Shown piece by piece: positions 35,883 to 44,433 of a stretch of 64,000 nucleotides of DNA. Each line of letters opens with the position of its first letter. The first letter of the stretch is position 1. The translations under genes were made by a program, and so were the position numbers. The notes beneath the pieces are model-generated. The model saw only the letters and a list, made by a program, of their open reading frames with translations. It was not told the DNA's origin and did not search any database. The stretch spans positions 2,728,001 to 2,792,000 of the forward strand of contig NZ_CP047355.1 in NCBI RefSeq assembly GCF_030408815.1, written 5' to 3'. This DNA is from Corynebacterium freiburgense. Its GTDB lineage: Bacteria; Actinomycetota; Actinomycetes; Mycobacteriales; Mycobacteriaceae.

Positions 35883-37655
35883 CTATGCCACTGGGATTTC
35901 CCAGATTGGGGTGTGCATCTGGTCTGTGGCCCGATGACGCTCCACGGTGTTGTGTTGCGCTGTGGCTCGTTGTTTGAGGAATGTTGACTGTGACTGGTTC
36001 ATTGGTAGGTACTGGTTGATGACCCAGGCTCGTGGCGTAATGCCAGCACGGGCGAGGTCATCAGCAAGTTCCTTGGCTTCCAAGATCGGAGTTGACTCGG
36101 GAAGCGTTACCAGGATTGGGAATGTCCGGTTCTGGTCTCTCAGACGCATAAGAGCAGTTAGTGTGCCATCGCTCCCTTCAGTTGCCCCGGACTGGCGCAT
36201 GAGCTCTCGGTGATAGGAACCCGTAGCGTCCAAAAGCAGCAGGGTGTGTCCGGTGGGAGCTGTATCGATGATGACCCAGCGGTGGTCGGCTTCTTCCAGG
36301 ACAGCAGAGAACGCTCTGAAGACAGCAACTTCTTCCGTGCATGGGCTGGCGAGGTCCTCGATAAGCTGTGCTCGGCCATCAGATTCCAGTGTCACACCCT
36401 TTGTGTTGAGCACTTCTTGACGGTACTCTTCGACGACCTTGTGAGGATCGATGCTGACCACATCGAGACCTGGATATTTCTGCGGAAGAGTCATATCCAG
36501 GTGCGAGGCTGGGTCAGTGGTCGCCAGAAGCACAGGCAGCCCCTTGCTGGCAACAGAGATGGCAAGTGCCTGCGCGACGGTCGTCTTACCTACTCCACCT
36601 TTACCCATAGCCAGAACGACTTTGGGGCTGCCTTCTACGATCTGTTCTGTTGCCTGAGATAGGGCAGATTGCACCACCTCGTTAATGTCGGCAACTTCGG
36701 CGGAGGACAGTTCCTCAAGGCCGGCCACGCTCTCGTGGGGCTGCGGGGCAACAGTGGTCAGTCCCTTGATTCCCATGACAGGTTCAGGGTTCATGGGAAT
36801 CGTGAAGCATGCCAATCCACTGAGCACTGGATGGGTAGTTGCGAGTCCACTGAGGACACTCTGCTCGCCGAGCATAAGCCTACGGTGGAGCGGGTCATTG
36901 CCTGCTTCGGGCAAGAGTGCGTTGATAACCAGCGCCTGCGGATTAACCCCGAGTTCCGAGAGCTCGCTGGCTGCGCGCTCAGCCTCCTGGAGAGTGGAAC
37001 CTTGAGCACGTGCCACAAGCACCAAAGTGGTCAGGGCAGGGTCCTTCAGTGTATTGACCGCATCTTCGTAGGTCTGGCGATGCTTATCGAGTCCTGACAA
37101 TGGGCCAAGGCAGGAAGCGTCACCAGTGCCCTTCTCAATGAAAGACGACCAGTCACCCGGTAGCGCGAGCAGCCGCAACGTATGTCCTGTGGGTGCGGTG
37201 TCGAAAACAATGTGATCGTAAGCGTCGACAATGTTCGAGGAAACGAGGAAATCAACAAACCTGTTGAATGAGGCGACCTCCACCGTGCATGAGCCAGAGA
37301 GCGTCTCCTCGGACTCGCGCAACACTTCGGGCGGCAGGAGATGACGAACTGGCGCAAGAATCGACTCGCGATACTTTTCTGCCTCCATGTTCGGGTCGAT
37401 CTCGATCGCATCAAGCTCGACCTTTATCCCCGTCTCCCTGGCGACGACGTCACCTAGCGCAGTAATTTCAGATCCGATAGGTTGCCCGAAAACCTGTGCA
37501 ACGTTTGATGCCGGATCCGTCGACACCAGCAAGACTTTGCGCCCTTGCGCAGCAAGCGAAAGGGCGGTAGCGCATGACACCGTCGTCTTACCGACCCCAC
37601 CCTTGCCGGTGAACATCAGAAACTTTGTTGTTGGCGGCCACTGGCTCAACAGCAT
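35883..37655 (-). CDS. arsA: Arsenite-stimulated ATPase ArsA
   Basis: Peripheral ATPase that drives an arsenite efflux pump, about 590 residues in two homologous halves. Each half has a P-loop (TGKGGVGKT near the N-terminus; MGKGGVGKT near 340) and a DTAPTGHTL signature. The three Cys that bind As(III) in characterised ArsA are all recognisable: GSCTVEVASF, DASCLGPL and ASPCTEEVAVF. ATG 37655 follows GGAGGTGCTTCGGG and overlaps the arsD stop by ten bases, so the two are coupled. No ArsB or Acr3 pump gene is in this window. Confidence 0.95.
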   Translation of the reverse strand: MLLSQWPPTTKFLMFTGKGGVGKTTVSCATALSLAAQGRKVLLVSTDPASNVAQVFGQPIGSEITALGDVVARETGIKVELDAIEIDPNMEAEKYRESILAPVRHLLPPEVLRESEETLSGSCTVEVASFNRFVDFLVSSNIVDAYDHIVFDTAPTGHTLRLLALPGDWSSFIEKGTGDASCLGPLSGLDKHRQTYEDAVNTLKDPALTTLVLVARAQGSTLQEAERAASELSELGVNPQALVINALLPEAGNDPLHRRLMLGEQSVLSGLATTHPVLSGLACFTIPMNPEPVMGIKGLTTVAPQPHESVAGLEELSSAEVADINEVVQSALSQATEQIVEGSPKVVLAMGKGGVGKTTVAQALAISVASKGLPVLLATTDPASHLDMTLPQKYPGLDVVSIDPHKVVEEYRQEVLNTKGVTLESDGRAQLIEDLASPCTEEVAVFRAFSAVLEEADHRWVIIDTAPTGHTLLLLDATGSYHRELMRQSGATEGSDGTLTALMRLRDQNRTFPILVTLPESTPILEAKELADDLARAGITPRAWVINQYLPMNQSQSTFLKQRATAQHNTVERHRATDQMHTPIWEIPVA

Positions 37656-38047
37656 CCCGAAGCACCTCCACAACACGACGAGCCTGCCACTGGAAGCTCC
37701 GATCTGCCGTCACGTGCAACTTGAGAATCGGAGGCGCCCGCAGAATCCCGACGCGCCCACGCACGCAATTGCGCCAGGGTGGGATACACGCCCTTAAGGA
37801 CGATCTCGCCGTTAATCACCACCACGGGAAGAGAATCGGCCCCTTCAGACTCAAGCAACTCACGCACAACCGGAGTGGATGCGAAGTCCAACGGAGCGCT
37901 GGCCAAATTGTGACGCACCACATCTAACCCTTCCTTCCGCGCGGCACTCACAGCCGCCGCCACATCAACGACTCCCTGATCAACGTCCTCTCCACATACG
38001 CCCGACGAACAGCACATCGCCGGATCAAAGATCTCGATCTTGGTCAT
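37646..38047 (-). CDS. arsD: Arsenite metallochaperone ArsD
   Basis: 133-residue chaperone that passes As(III) to ArsA and may act as weak repressor. Cys clusters match the family: CC at 12-13, C at 18 (AMCCSSGVC), and two vicinal pairs at the C-terminus (SSCCGGASGCC). Thioredoxin-like core includes SLPVVVINGEIVLKG. ATG 38047 follows GGAGGTAAGAG. First gene of the arsDA operon, divergent from the arsR-arsC fusion across a 74-base control region. Confidence 0.94.
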   Translation of the reverse strand: MTKIEIFDPAMCCSSGVCGEDVDQGVVDVAAAVSAARKEGLDVVRHNLASAPLDFASTPVVRELLESEGADSLPVVVINGEIVLKGVYPTLAQLRAWARRDSAGASDSQVARDGRSELPVAGSSCCGGASGCC

Positions 38048-38066
38048 CTCTTACCTCCACACGTCA

Positions 38067-38084
38067 TATCGATGATTGTCGATA
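38067..38084. promoter_or_regulatory. ArsR-type operator
   Basis: TATCGA-N6-TCGATA is a perfect inverted repeat between the divergent arsD and arsR-arsC starts; a related half-site TATCGA recurs at 38105. It resembles operators of actinobacterial ArsR/SmtB repressors and could control both operons. Confidence 0.6.
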
Positions 38085-38121
38085 CGATACATGCTACACC
38101 TACATATCGAAATCTATCAAT

Positions 38122-38886
38122 ATGCGGCATGATGGAAGGGTGAACGATAGTTACATGTGCGCTTGCCCTGTTGGCGAGGTGACCTCGCCGTCAACGTCGC
38201 TTGAAGCTTGGGTGGAGCAGTTCAAGGCATTGGGGGATATCACCCGGCTGCAGCTAGCTTTGATGGTCAAGCAGGCTGCACCGTCCCCAGTGTGTGCATG
38301 CAACTTCCCTGAAGCCTTCGGCATGAGCCAGTCGACGATCTCCCATCATTTAGGCAAGCTGGTCAAAGCAGGGGTTCTCGAAAGACAGAAGCGAGGGAAA
38401 TGGGCGTACTTCACGCTCCATCCAAGCTTTGATCACAATCTTCTTGAAAACCTTGAGTCAGGAGTCGCCATGAATGTCAATGACGCAACCTCAGAAACCA
38501 CAATCTTGTTCGCCTGCCGGCAAAATGCTGGGCGTTCCCAGATTGCCGCAGCGTTAGCTAAGCAGCTTGCGCCAGAAGGTGTGACGATTCTGTCGGCAGG
38601 ATCCGAGCCTGCTGATGCGGTTCATCCCGTCGTCGTTGAGGCTCTCGACGAGATTGGCCTCCAACCCGATTCTCAACCCAAACCACTAGACCCCGCACAG
38701 GTGAAAACGTCTGACTGGGTCGTCACCATGGGGTGTGGCGAAGCCTGTCCCTTCTTCCCGGGCGTCCATTATCAGGATTGGAAGATCGACGACCCCAGCG
38801 ACCATTCACTCGAAGAAGTCCGGGGCATCATTGACCAGATCAGAATACGCGTCCAGGAACTGCTTGACACAGTCTCCCAAGACTAA
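38122..38886 (+). CDS. ArsR repressor-ArsC arsenate reductase fusion
   Basis: One open frame joins two usually separate proteins. Residues up to about 110 are an ArsR/SmtB winged helix (ALGDITRLQLALMVKQ, FGMSQSTISHHLGKLVKAGVLE) with Cys pairs MCAC and VCAC as candidate As(III) ligands. The rest is a low-molecular-weight-phosphatase-type arsenate reductase with CRQNAGRSQ P-loop and VTMGCGEACPFFPG. The start is uncertain: ATG 38122, GTG 38140 or ATG 38155. An internal ATG at 38470 (MNVNDATSETTILF) is preceded by AGGAG, so free ArsC may also be made. Stop 38884-38886. Confidence 0.88.
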   Translation: MRHDGRVNDSYMCACPVGEVTSPSTSLEAWVEQFKALGDITRLQLALMVKQAAPSPVCACNFPEAFGMSQSTISHHLGKLVKAGVLERQKRGKWAYFTLHPSFDHNLLENLESGVAMNVNDATSETTILFACRQNAGRSQIAAALAKQLAPEGVTILSAGSEPADAVHPVVVEALDEIGLQPDSQPKPLDPAQVKTSDWVVTMGCGEACPFFPGVHYQDWKIDDPSDHSLEEVRGIIDQIRIRVQELLDTVSQD

Positions 38887-39124
38887 TCCCCATGAGCCTC
38901 TCTGGCTGCAAAGAATCTTGGTGCAACTAGGAAGGTCGCCGGGACCATGTTTTTATTGCTCTCGCGCAGCTTCCGAAGCTCTAACAAGAGCTGCATGGAG
39001 CCGGTAAAAAGCTCCTGGCGGAGCCCCCATGTAGCTTTGACATTTCCTTCATTAGCAGTTCTGTTCCCCGCATTGCGTCGCTTAGCAGCAGCAAAAGCTT
39101 TAGGCCTTGCCGCCACACTCAGCA

Positions 39125-39230
39125 CCCCGCAATCATCTACACACCCGAAGCCTCGCAAGTCCTCATCGGCCACGCCACCATTCACTCCGACGGCACTATC
39201 GCCATCACGTTCAACAACGATGCAACACAC
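39125..39230 (+). pseudogene. 3' remnant of a serine recombinase gene
   Basis: Translates as AIIYTPEASQVLIGHATIHS followed by DGTIAITFNNDATH, matching the last residues of the intact recombinase (AISYTPEAWRALVDHATIHP then DGTITITFNNGATH). DNA similarity runs on past the stop to the right terminal repeat with a 63-bp insertion. Between 38887 and 39124 I recognise nothing. Confidence 0.8.
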
Positions 39231-39372
39231 TTACTCAACAGGATCCTTCACCCAAAGCGCTCCCGTCCTGGAGTTTCCCGTCTCCCGGACGGCATGCACC
39301 CACTGGCTCGAACTGTGCACCCAGCACGGCTAGTTATGCACCCACCGGGCAACCAACCGAACCCAACCCGAA

Positions 39373-39384
39373 CTTTGTATCCAT
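39373..39384. other. Right terminal repeat of unit B
   Basis: CTTTGTATCCAT, then CGTGACCATCTTTGGTCC, aligns with 35396-35424 at the end of unit A (CTTTGTATCCAG, then CGTAACCACCTTTGGCCC). Chromosomal sequence appears to resume just after. Confidence 0.5.
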
Positions 39385-39408
39385 CGTGACCATCTTTGGT
39401 CCACGAAA

Positions 39409-39455
39409 AACAAACCCTTGCCAGCGAAAACTTTCGCGGCAGGGGTTTTTGTTTA
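39409..39455. terminator. Bidirectional terminator at the island's right edge
   Basis: AAACCCTTGCCAGCGAAA pairs with TTTCGCGGCAGGGGTTT with one bulge, and T-rich tracts lie on both sides (TTTTTGTTT to the right, TTTGTTTTT on the other strand). It insulates the island from the ABC-F gene. Confidence 0.75.
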
Positions 39456-39569
39456 AAGTACTAACAGAGACTTCGGCACTGAAATGGACGCTTAGCGCCG
39501 AAACGCTATGGTATTTTAAACACATGTTCAACTAGCACAGCTCATATCCCCATTCCTCCTATTTTCGCT

Positions 39570-41174
39570 TTGGTGAGTGCTGTGTCTTGTTTGCGTTTTT
39601 CCTCCGTTACTTTTGGCTACCTAGCCGCCCGGGTTTTCGAACAGGTTTCGTTTCATTGCGGGCCCGGCGAACGAATATGCGTTATTGGCCCAAACGGTGC
39701 TGGCAAAACTACCCTCCTTAGGTTGGCGGCTAACCTACTACAACCTGATTCTGGCGTAATTACCAGGCCGGATGGGGTGATTGGTTATTATCCTGCGGAC
39801 CACACCGATTGCACAGTGCAAGAAGTGCTGAATTATTCCTGCAAAGAGCAATTAGCGGTACAACAAAGATTTTCTGAGCTTACCGCGCTACTTGCTTCAG
39901 GGGATTCCATTGCGCAACAACAAATCGCCGATGAATACGATACTGCGCTAACCCAAATGAATGCATTAGATGTCTGGGATCTACCGTCTAATCTGGCACG
40001 GCTTTTACATTCTTTTGGGCTTTCGGAGGTTGACCCTAGCCGCAATGTTTCTTCGCTTTCCCCTGGGCAACAAGCCCGCCTGCAATTGACCACATTGTTT
40101 CTGTCACGTCCAGCACTAATGCTATTGGATGAACCCACAAACCATGCAGATAAAAAATCCAGAGCATTTCTAATTGAAGAACTCCTAAAGACGGATTGCC
40201 CTGTGCTATTTACAAGCCACGACCGGGATTTTATTAATTCAGTGGCAACCAGCATCCTTGATTTAGATACTGAGCCTTGGGCTGCACTGCTTCTTGCCCA
40301 AGGCAACCCACTTGATAATGGCGTGTTTCAATGCGCGGGAAACTATTATGAGTTTCTGCTGTGGAAGACAACCGCACGAAAGGCCCATACTGAAATTTAT
40401 AGTGCACAGCAGGCATATAAACAGCAGCTGATCTGGCATATCCATGCTTCCGAAACTATCGGCCATAAGGATTGGAAACCACGCTCAGAAAGCAGGGTGA
40501 GTAGGAAGTTTTATGCGGACCGCAACCAGAAGGCTTCCACAAGGCGTTTGCTTAACGACGCCGTGCGACTAGATCGCCATAGCCAGCTTGAGGTGCGTAA
40601 ACCACGATACACAGAGACCACCATTAAGCTTCCAACACCTTCTGTTGGGGAACACATTGCTGTGAGCGTACGAGAGGTTTATGTGCCCAAGCGACTCCAG
40701 GCTGTTTCTTTTGAATTAGCTGATGGTGAGCATCTTTTAATTACAGGCCCAAATGCCTCCGGAAAATCTACTTTATTGCGCTGGCTGGCTACAGGCCGGC
40801 AACCATTGGGAGCAGAGGGTTCCATGTTTATTGCAGGGACTATTGGATATATGCCTCAAAGTTTGCCTGTTTCGGGGCTAGAAAATGAACTTACCAATGA
40901 ACAAAAGAAGGGTTTCCTCCATCCAAAATTTTGGAATGTGCCGTTTGCTAAGTTATCCAACGGCAATCAACGGAGACTGCAACTTGCTTCGGCTTTTCGC
41001 AATAATCCAAGTGTTGCAATTATCGATGAACCAACAAACTACCTTGACCTTGATGCTATTGAATCCTTGGAATCAGCACTTCAGGATTGGGGTGGGACCT
41101 TAGTTCTAGCAACTCATGACCCTTGGCTGATTAAGCACTGGCATGGCGCACAGCACATTGAATTAGCAGGCTAG
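39570..41174 (+). CDS. ABC-F family ATPase
   Basis: Soluble protein of up to 534 residues with two ABC domains and no membrane segments: Walker A GPNGAGKTT and GPNASGKST, signatures LSPGQQARL and LSNGNQRRL, Walker B LMLLDEPTNHAD and VAIIDEPTNYLD. The linker between them (about 235-330) is rich in charged and aromatic residues as in ribosome-binding ABC-F factors. It could protect ribosomes from antibiotics or act in translation; which cannot be decided. The start is TTG 39570 or one of the GTG codons just after; no convincing ribosome binding site. Confidence 0.88.
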   Translation: MVSAVSCLRFSSVTFGYLAARVFEQVSFHCGPGERICVIGPNGAGKTTLLRLAANLLQPDSGVITRPDGVIGYYPADHTDCTVQEVLNYSCKEQLAVQQRFSELTALLASGDSIAQQQIADEYDTALTQMNALDVWDLPSNLARLLHSFGLSEVDPSRNVSSLSPGQQARLQLTTLFLSRPALMLLDEPTNHADKKSRAFLIEELLKTDCPVLFTSHDRDFINSVATSILDLDTEPWAALLLAQGNPLDNGVFQCAGNYYEFLLWKTTARKAHTEIYSAQQAYKQQLIWHIHASETIGHKDWKPRSESRVSRKFYADRNQKASTRRLLNDAVRLDRHSQLEVRKPRYTETTIKLPTPSVGEHIAVSVREVYVPKRLQAVSFELADGEHLLITGPNASGKSTLLRWLATGRQPLGAEGSMFIAGTIGYMPQSLPVSGLENELTNEQKKGFLHPKFWNVPFAKLSNGNQRRLQLASAFRNNPSVAIIDEPTNYLDLDAIESLESALQDWGGTLVLATHDPWLIKHWHGAQHIELAG

Positions 41175-41286
41175 ATCCATAAAGCCAAAGCACTATTTCC
41201 AGCAAAAATGATATACTTCCTGCCATTAGAGAAAATGTAAATTTATTCATTACTTCTGATAACTTTCAAGAATCCACCTCGAAAGT

Positions 41287-41637
41287 ATGAGCCTGTATAT
41301 GAGCACTCTAATCCGGGCAAAAGACTCTTTACCTATGGTCTCTCTGGCGTGCCTATTTGTGTTCTTGCTTCTTGATGAGAACTTTAGAAACTCCCGCCCC
41401 AGTATTATATTTGTCAGTCTAATCGCTATTGTATGCGGATTAAAAACTCCAAAAATGGCCGGAGTCTTTTTCTGCTTAATTTTTCTCTGCCTTTGCCACG
41501 ATGGAAGCACAAGAAACATTGTTAGTGTGCTGGGCGCGGTTGCCATAGTCGGCCTTATCGCCTATCGGGGACATCTTTTCAGCGCTGTGGCAATTGGTAT
41601 ATTCGGCCGCAGCCGCTCCAACCAAGATAATTGCTGA
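41287..41637 (+). pseudogene. Truncated four-helix membrane protein
   Basis: 116 residues with about four hydrophobic segments (LPMVSLACLFVFLLL, PSIIFVSLIAIVCGL, AGVFFCLIFLCLC, IVSVLGAVAIVGLIA). It resembles the membrane-sensor part of a histidine kinase, but this is a guess. From about 41580 its frame runs through the antisense of the C39/LanT remnant, so its natural 3' part has been lost at a recombination junction. Confidence 0.45.
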
Positions 41638-42782
41638 CGCGCGGAGACCTGAATAAAAGCACCACTTAAGTTAGCTGCGATCTCGCGGTTGTTTAGGGTC
41701 ACCGGCCCACGCGCAGGGTCCATCACGTAGCTTTTAGTCAAACCAACTCGCAGCACAATAAAGTGCCCTTTGCGTTGATGCGCGATAAGCAAGGTTCCTA
41801 ATTGCTTCAGCTTGTGCAGTTTTTCAGGAGGTGCCTAAAAACCATTGATATCAACGCCGTGGTCCTTCTCATAGTTACGCAGTTCAGCGAAGGCAAACCC
41901 GTCGGCGTTGAGACGGTCATAATCGATAAGTTGAGCAACATTCACCTGCTTACTCAAGGAATCAAGAACTGAGGTATAGCACGCTAAAAGGCAATCTCTT
42001 CCGGTTTGCTGGTACACCGTCTTTGGCGTTGACAACATCTCATTTTCCTTCTCTGGACGCGCCAATAAATGCTTCCAACTCATCGAAACAGCGACAAAAC
42101 CAATGCCTAAGCCAATCAACAATGGCAGCCAGCTCAGCAGCGAATAATCCGGAAACGGATACCCCACCGCTCCTGCGAACGGCAGGATGGGATTGTATTG
42201 GGCTACTTTTGAAGAACTGACCAAAATACCGAGCCCCACCAGCATAATTCCCAAACAAACAGTGAAACCTACACCAGTGTCTCGGATCCATGCATAGATA
42301 GCAAAACGAATAAGGCCCCAGGCAATAACCGCAAGAACATTGCGAAACGCAAAAATTGCTACCGGCGGAAACGAGTTTCCAAAGATCGCGCCATGACTTC
42401 CAAGAGCTGCGAGCCACCCAGCCAAAAGCGTTACTGAAAGAGCTGCACCAAAAACCCCAAAAACAACGATAAGTGCCGAGATTTTGCGTTGCGCATAACG
42501 TCCGCGAGATTTATAAAGCTGCACCACACCACCCTGGATCTCAGCTTTTGCTAACCCAGCAGCCAAAATTGAAACTATGATCGGGCCAAGCATTAAACAG
42601 TACAATTGTGTACATGCTGATATCCAGGTGCTTTGGGCGACTTGCTGTTGGTCTATTATATCGCCATTTGTGCCTATGAAACTATATCCCGTGCCATAGG
42701 CTACGAGCCCCAACAGTGCAAAACCTACGAAGTAAGCCCAAAGCGGACGTGCCTTTTTAATTTCCAACCAGTAAAAACGCAT
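41562..42782 (-). pseudogene. Lantibiotic ABC permease fused to a C39 peptidase domain with in-frame amber stop
   Basis: From ATG 42782 (MRFYWLEIKKARPLWAYFVG; GGAAGGA upstream) come about 245 residues of an ABC-2 permease with six membrane helices, LanG/LanE-like. The same frame continues as MLSTPKTVYQQTGRDCLLAC, the start of a C39 bacteriocin-leader peptidase with its Cys. A TAG at 41835-41837 interrupts after VDINGF; the frame then resumes APPEKLHKLKQLGTLLIAHQ, with HFIVLRVGL (catalytic His) and MDPARGPVTL (Asp). It ends near LSWLERLRP, where membrane helices of a LanT exporter would begin, and is then cut off. Confidence 0.75.
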
Positions 42783-42789
42783 AACGTAT

Positions 42790-43533
42790 CTATTCCTTCC
42801 CAATCCGGGACCGCAACAAAGCGAACAATCCAGTCGAAAATGCAAGCGCTACAACCAATGAAAGCAACAACCCCCACAATGCATTTGGATTCGGCTGAAA
42901 TCCAAGCTCTATTTGGCTCAAATCGACGTCATAAAAAGGTCGACTAATAAGCAATGATCCCGGCGGAAGCAGCGCCCATATTAGGGAAAACGAGATATTC
43001 AGAGCGAAGCTGATCACTAAAAGAATAACAGCCGCAACGGCCGACGGCACCAAGCCACCTAACATCAAATGCACGCATGAAATAACAAATAAAGTATACA
43101 GTGATGAAATAATAAGCGCAGTGAATACAACTAGCAGTGGGGCCGCCTCTGCAATCGAATAAAATGCGGAAACCATCACCACTACCACCAGCGTGTAACC
43201 AATAGCCCACAACGCCAACCACAGAAAGCAAATCCCTAATTTCACAGCTAAAAGCTGTGAAATTTTTCCCTTCCTAGCATGAACTAAGCTCCAGATTCCA
43301 TTTTCTTGTTCTTCTGTGAGAAATATCTGCACATACGTAAAAACGACCAGAGGAAGAACAATTAACACCATTACGGCACTTTGATTAATCATCGCTTGAG
43401 AGGTGTCAGAATGTGGAAAGTCACTTTTACGCAAGTAAACATTGGCGATCCCCATCCAAACCGCAGACACAGCAATCAAAATCGCAGTGGTGACGAGTCC
43501 TTTTCGTATACGGAATGCTTGTTTAGTGAGCAC
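42790..43533 (-). CDS. ABC-2 type permease, lantibiotic-immunity-like (LanE)
   Basis: 247 residues, six membrane helices, with YVQIFLTEEQENGIWSLVHA after the second helix, a pattern typical of bacteriocin self-protection transporters. Its start overlaps the stop of the ATPase gene by 11 bases and it is followed after seven bases by a second related permease. Together they would export or expel a lanthipeptide-like compound. The frame is intact. Confidence 0.75.
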   Translation of the reverse strand: MLTKQAFRIRKGLVTTAILIAVSAVWMGIANVYLRKSDFPHSDTSQAMINQSAVMVLIVLPLVVFTYVQIFLTEEQENGIWSLVHARKGKISQLLAVKLGICFLWLALWAIGYTLVVVVMVSAFYSIAEAAPLLVVFTALIISSLYTLFVISCVHLMLGGLVPSAVAAVILLVISFALNISFSLIWALLPPGSLLISRPFYDVDLSQIELGFQPNPNALWGLLLSLVVALAFSTGLFALLRSRIGKE

Positions 43534-44419
43534 TGTGTCCTCCCGCCGTGAGTTCGAAGAATTTTTCTTCTAAAGACGGTGCTTTTACATAAGCGCCAGT
43601 GATTGGTATTCCTCGTGACGTCAGCTCAGCAATGAAAGCCGAGACATCAACATTGTGCTGGATCCAATACTTATTTCGAGCAATTTCACTGAACTGAACA
43701 TGGGAATTTTGAAGCAGCGATATCAACTGTTCTGGGTGTGAGGTTTCAACAATGAACTTTTCATCAGCCAATAACTGCTGAATCGGTCCGGAATAGCAGA
43801 TTTTTCCAGAATCAAGTATGCCGACATGGGTAGCCACATTCTGCATCTCGGAAAGGATGTGACTTGAAACCATTACCGTAACATCACGTTTACCTGGTAG
43901 TTCTCGTATAAGGTGGCGCATTTCCACGACGCCTTGAGGGTCTAGACCATTCGTAGGTTCATCTAGAATAAGAAACGCTGGATCCCCCATTAATGCCACT
44001 GCGATACCAAAACGTTGCTTCATTCCCAGCGAATAATTTTTAAGAGGCCTGGTTATTGAGGGGTCAAGCCCGACGTCCCGCAAAAGCGCACCGTAATCCT
44101 GTTCAGGAATCCCAAAAATAGCCGCCAAATAACTAAGATTCTCTTGGCCGCTCAAGGCAGGATAAAATTTCGGATTTTCTATGAGCGAGCCGACCCGTTC
44201 GAGAGTTCCCTCTTGCCCATTTGGAGAAACATAGTTAAAGGAGCCGGTGTCAAAATTCATAATGTTTACCAGCCCCTTCATGAGTGTACTTTTACCCGCT
44301 CCATTGACCCCTAGCAGCGCGTACACAGTTTTTTCCGGGATGGAAATACTCACATCTTGCAGCACAGAATGCTTACCAAATTTTTTAGAAACAGAATTGA
44401 TGTTAAGTGCGTAAGCCAT
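43523..44419 (-). CDS. ABC transporter ATPase, lantibiotic-immunity type (LanF)
   Basis: About 298 residues from ATG 44419 (MAYALNINSVSKKFG). Walker A GVNGAGKST, signature YSLGMKQR, Walker B FLILDEPTNGLDP, switch VMVSSHILSEM. Where most ABC proteins have a Gln (Q-loop) this has Glu: VGSLIENPKFYPALS, the E-loop considered characteristic of LanF immunity ATPases. Coupled to two permeases downstream and to a LanC remnant upstream. The BcrA-type drug exporter is the main alternative. Confidence 0.85.
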   Translation of the reverse strand: MAYALNINSVSKKFGKHSVLQDVSISIPEKTVYALLGVNGAGKSTLMKGLVNIMNFDTGSFNYVSPNGQEGTLERVGSLIENPKFYPALSGQENLSYLAAIFGIPEQDYGALLRDVGLDPSITRPLKNYSLGMKQRFGIAVALMGDPAFLILDEPTNGLDPQGVVEMRHLIRELPGKRDVTVMVSSHILSEMQNVATHVGILDSGKICYSGPIQQLLADEKFIVETSHPEQLISLLQNSHVQFSEIARNKYWIQHNVDVSAFIAELTSRGIPITGAYVKAPSLEEKFFELTAGGHSAH

Positions 44420-44433
44420 AAAATCGTATTCCT

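Larger units (their letters stand above)
35425..39401 (+). mobile_element. Integrative unit B carrying arsenic resistance genes
   Basis: Left end module is homologous to that of unit A over about 200 bp (shared GGGGTGGCGTTT, GTTCTGG.GCGGTTTT, CAAAAAGTATGG). Right end has a recombinase 3' remnant and CTTTGTATCCATCGTGACCA at 39373. Cargo is arsDA and the arsR-arsC fusion. No intact recombinase remains in the unit, so it would depend on that of unit A. Confidence 0.6.

Noticed and set aside
38883..39230. 115-residue reverse frame after arsR-arsC
   Set aside because: Its N-terminal part is antisense to the recombinase remnant and it has no clear ribosome binding site; the remainder is not recognisable.
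28892..39401. Prophage
   Set aside because: No structural, packaging or lysis genes; only recombinases and cargo.
41250..41546. 98-residue reverse frame
   Set aside because: Antisense to the hydrophobic four-helix frame, basic low-quality composition, no start signals.
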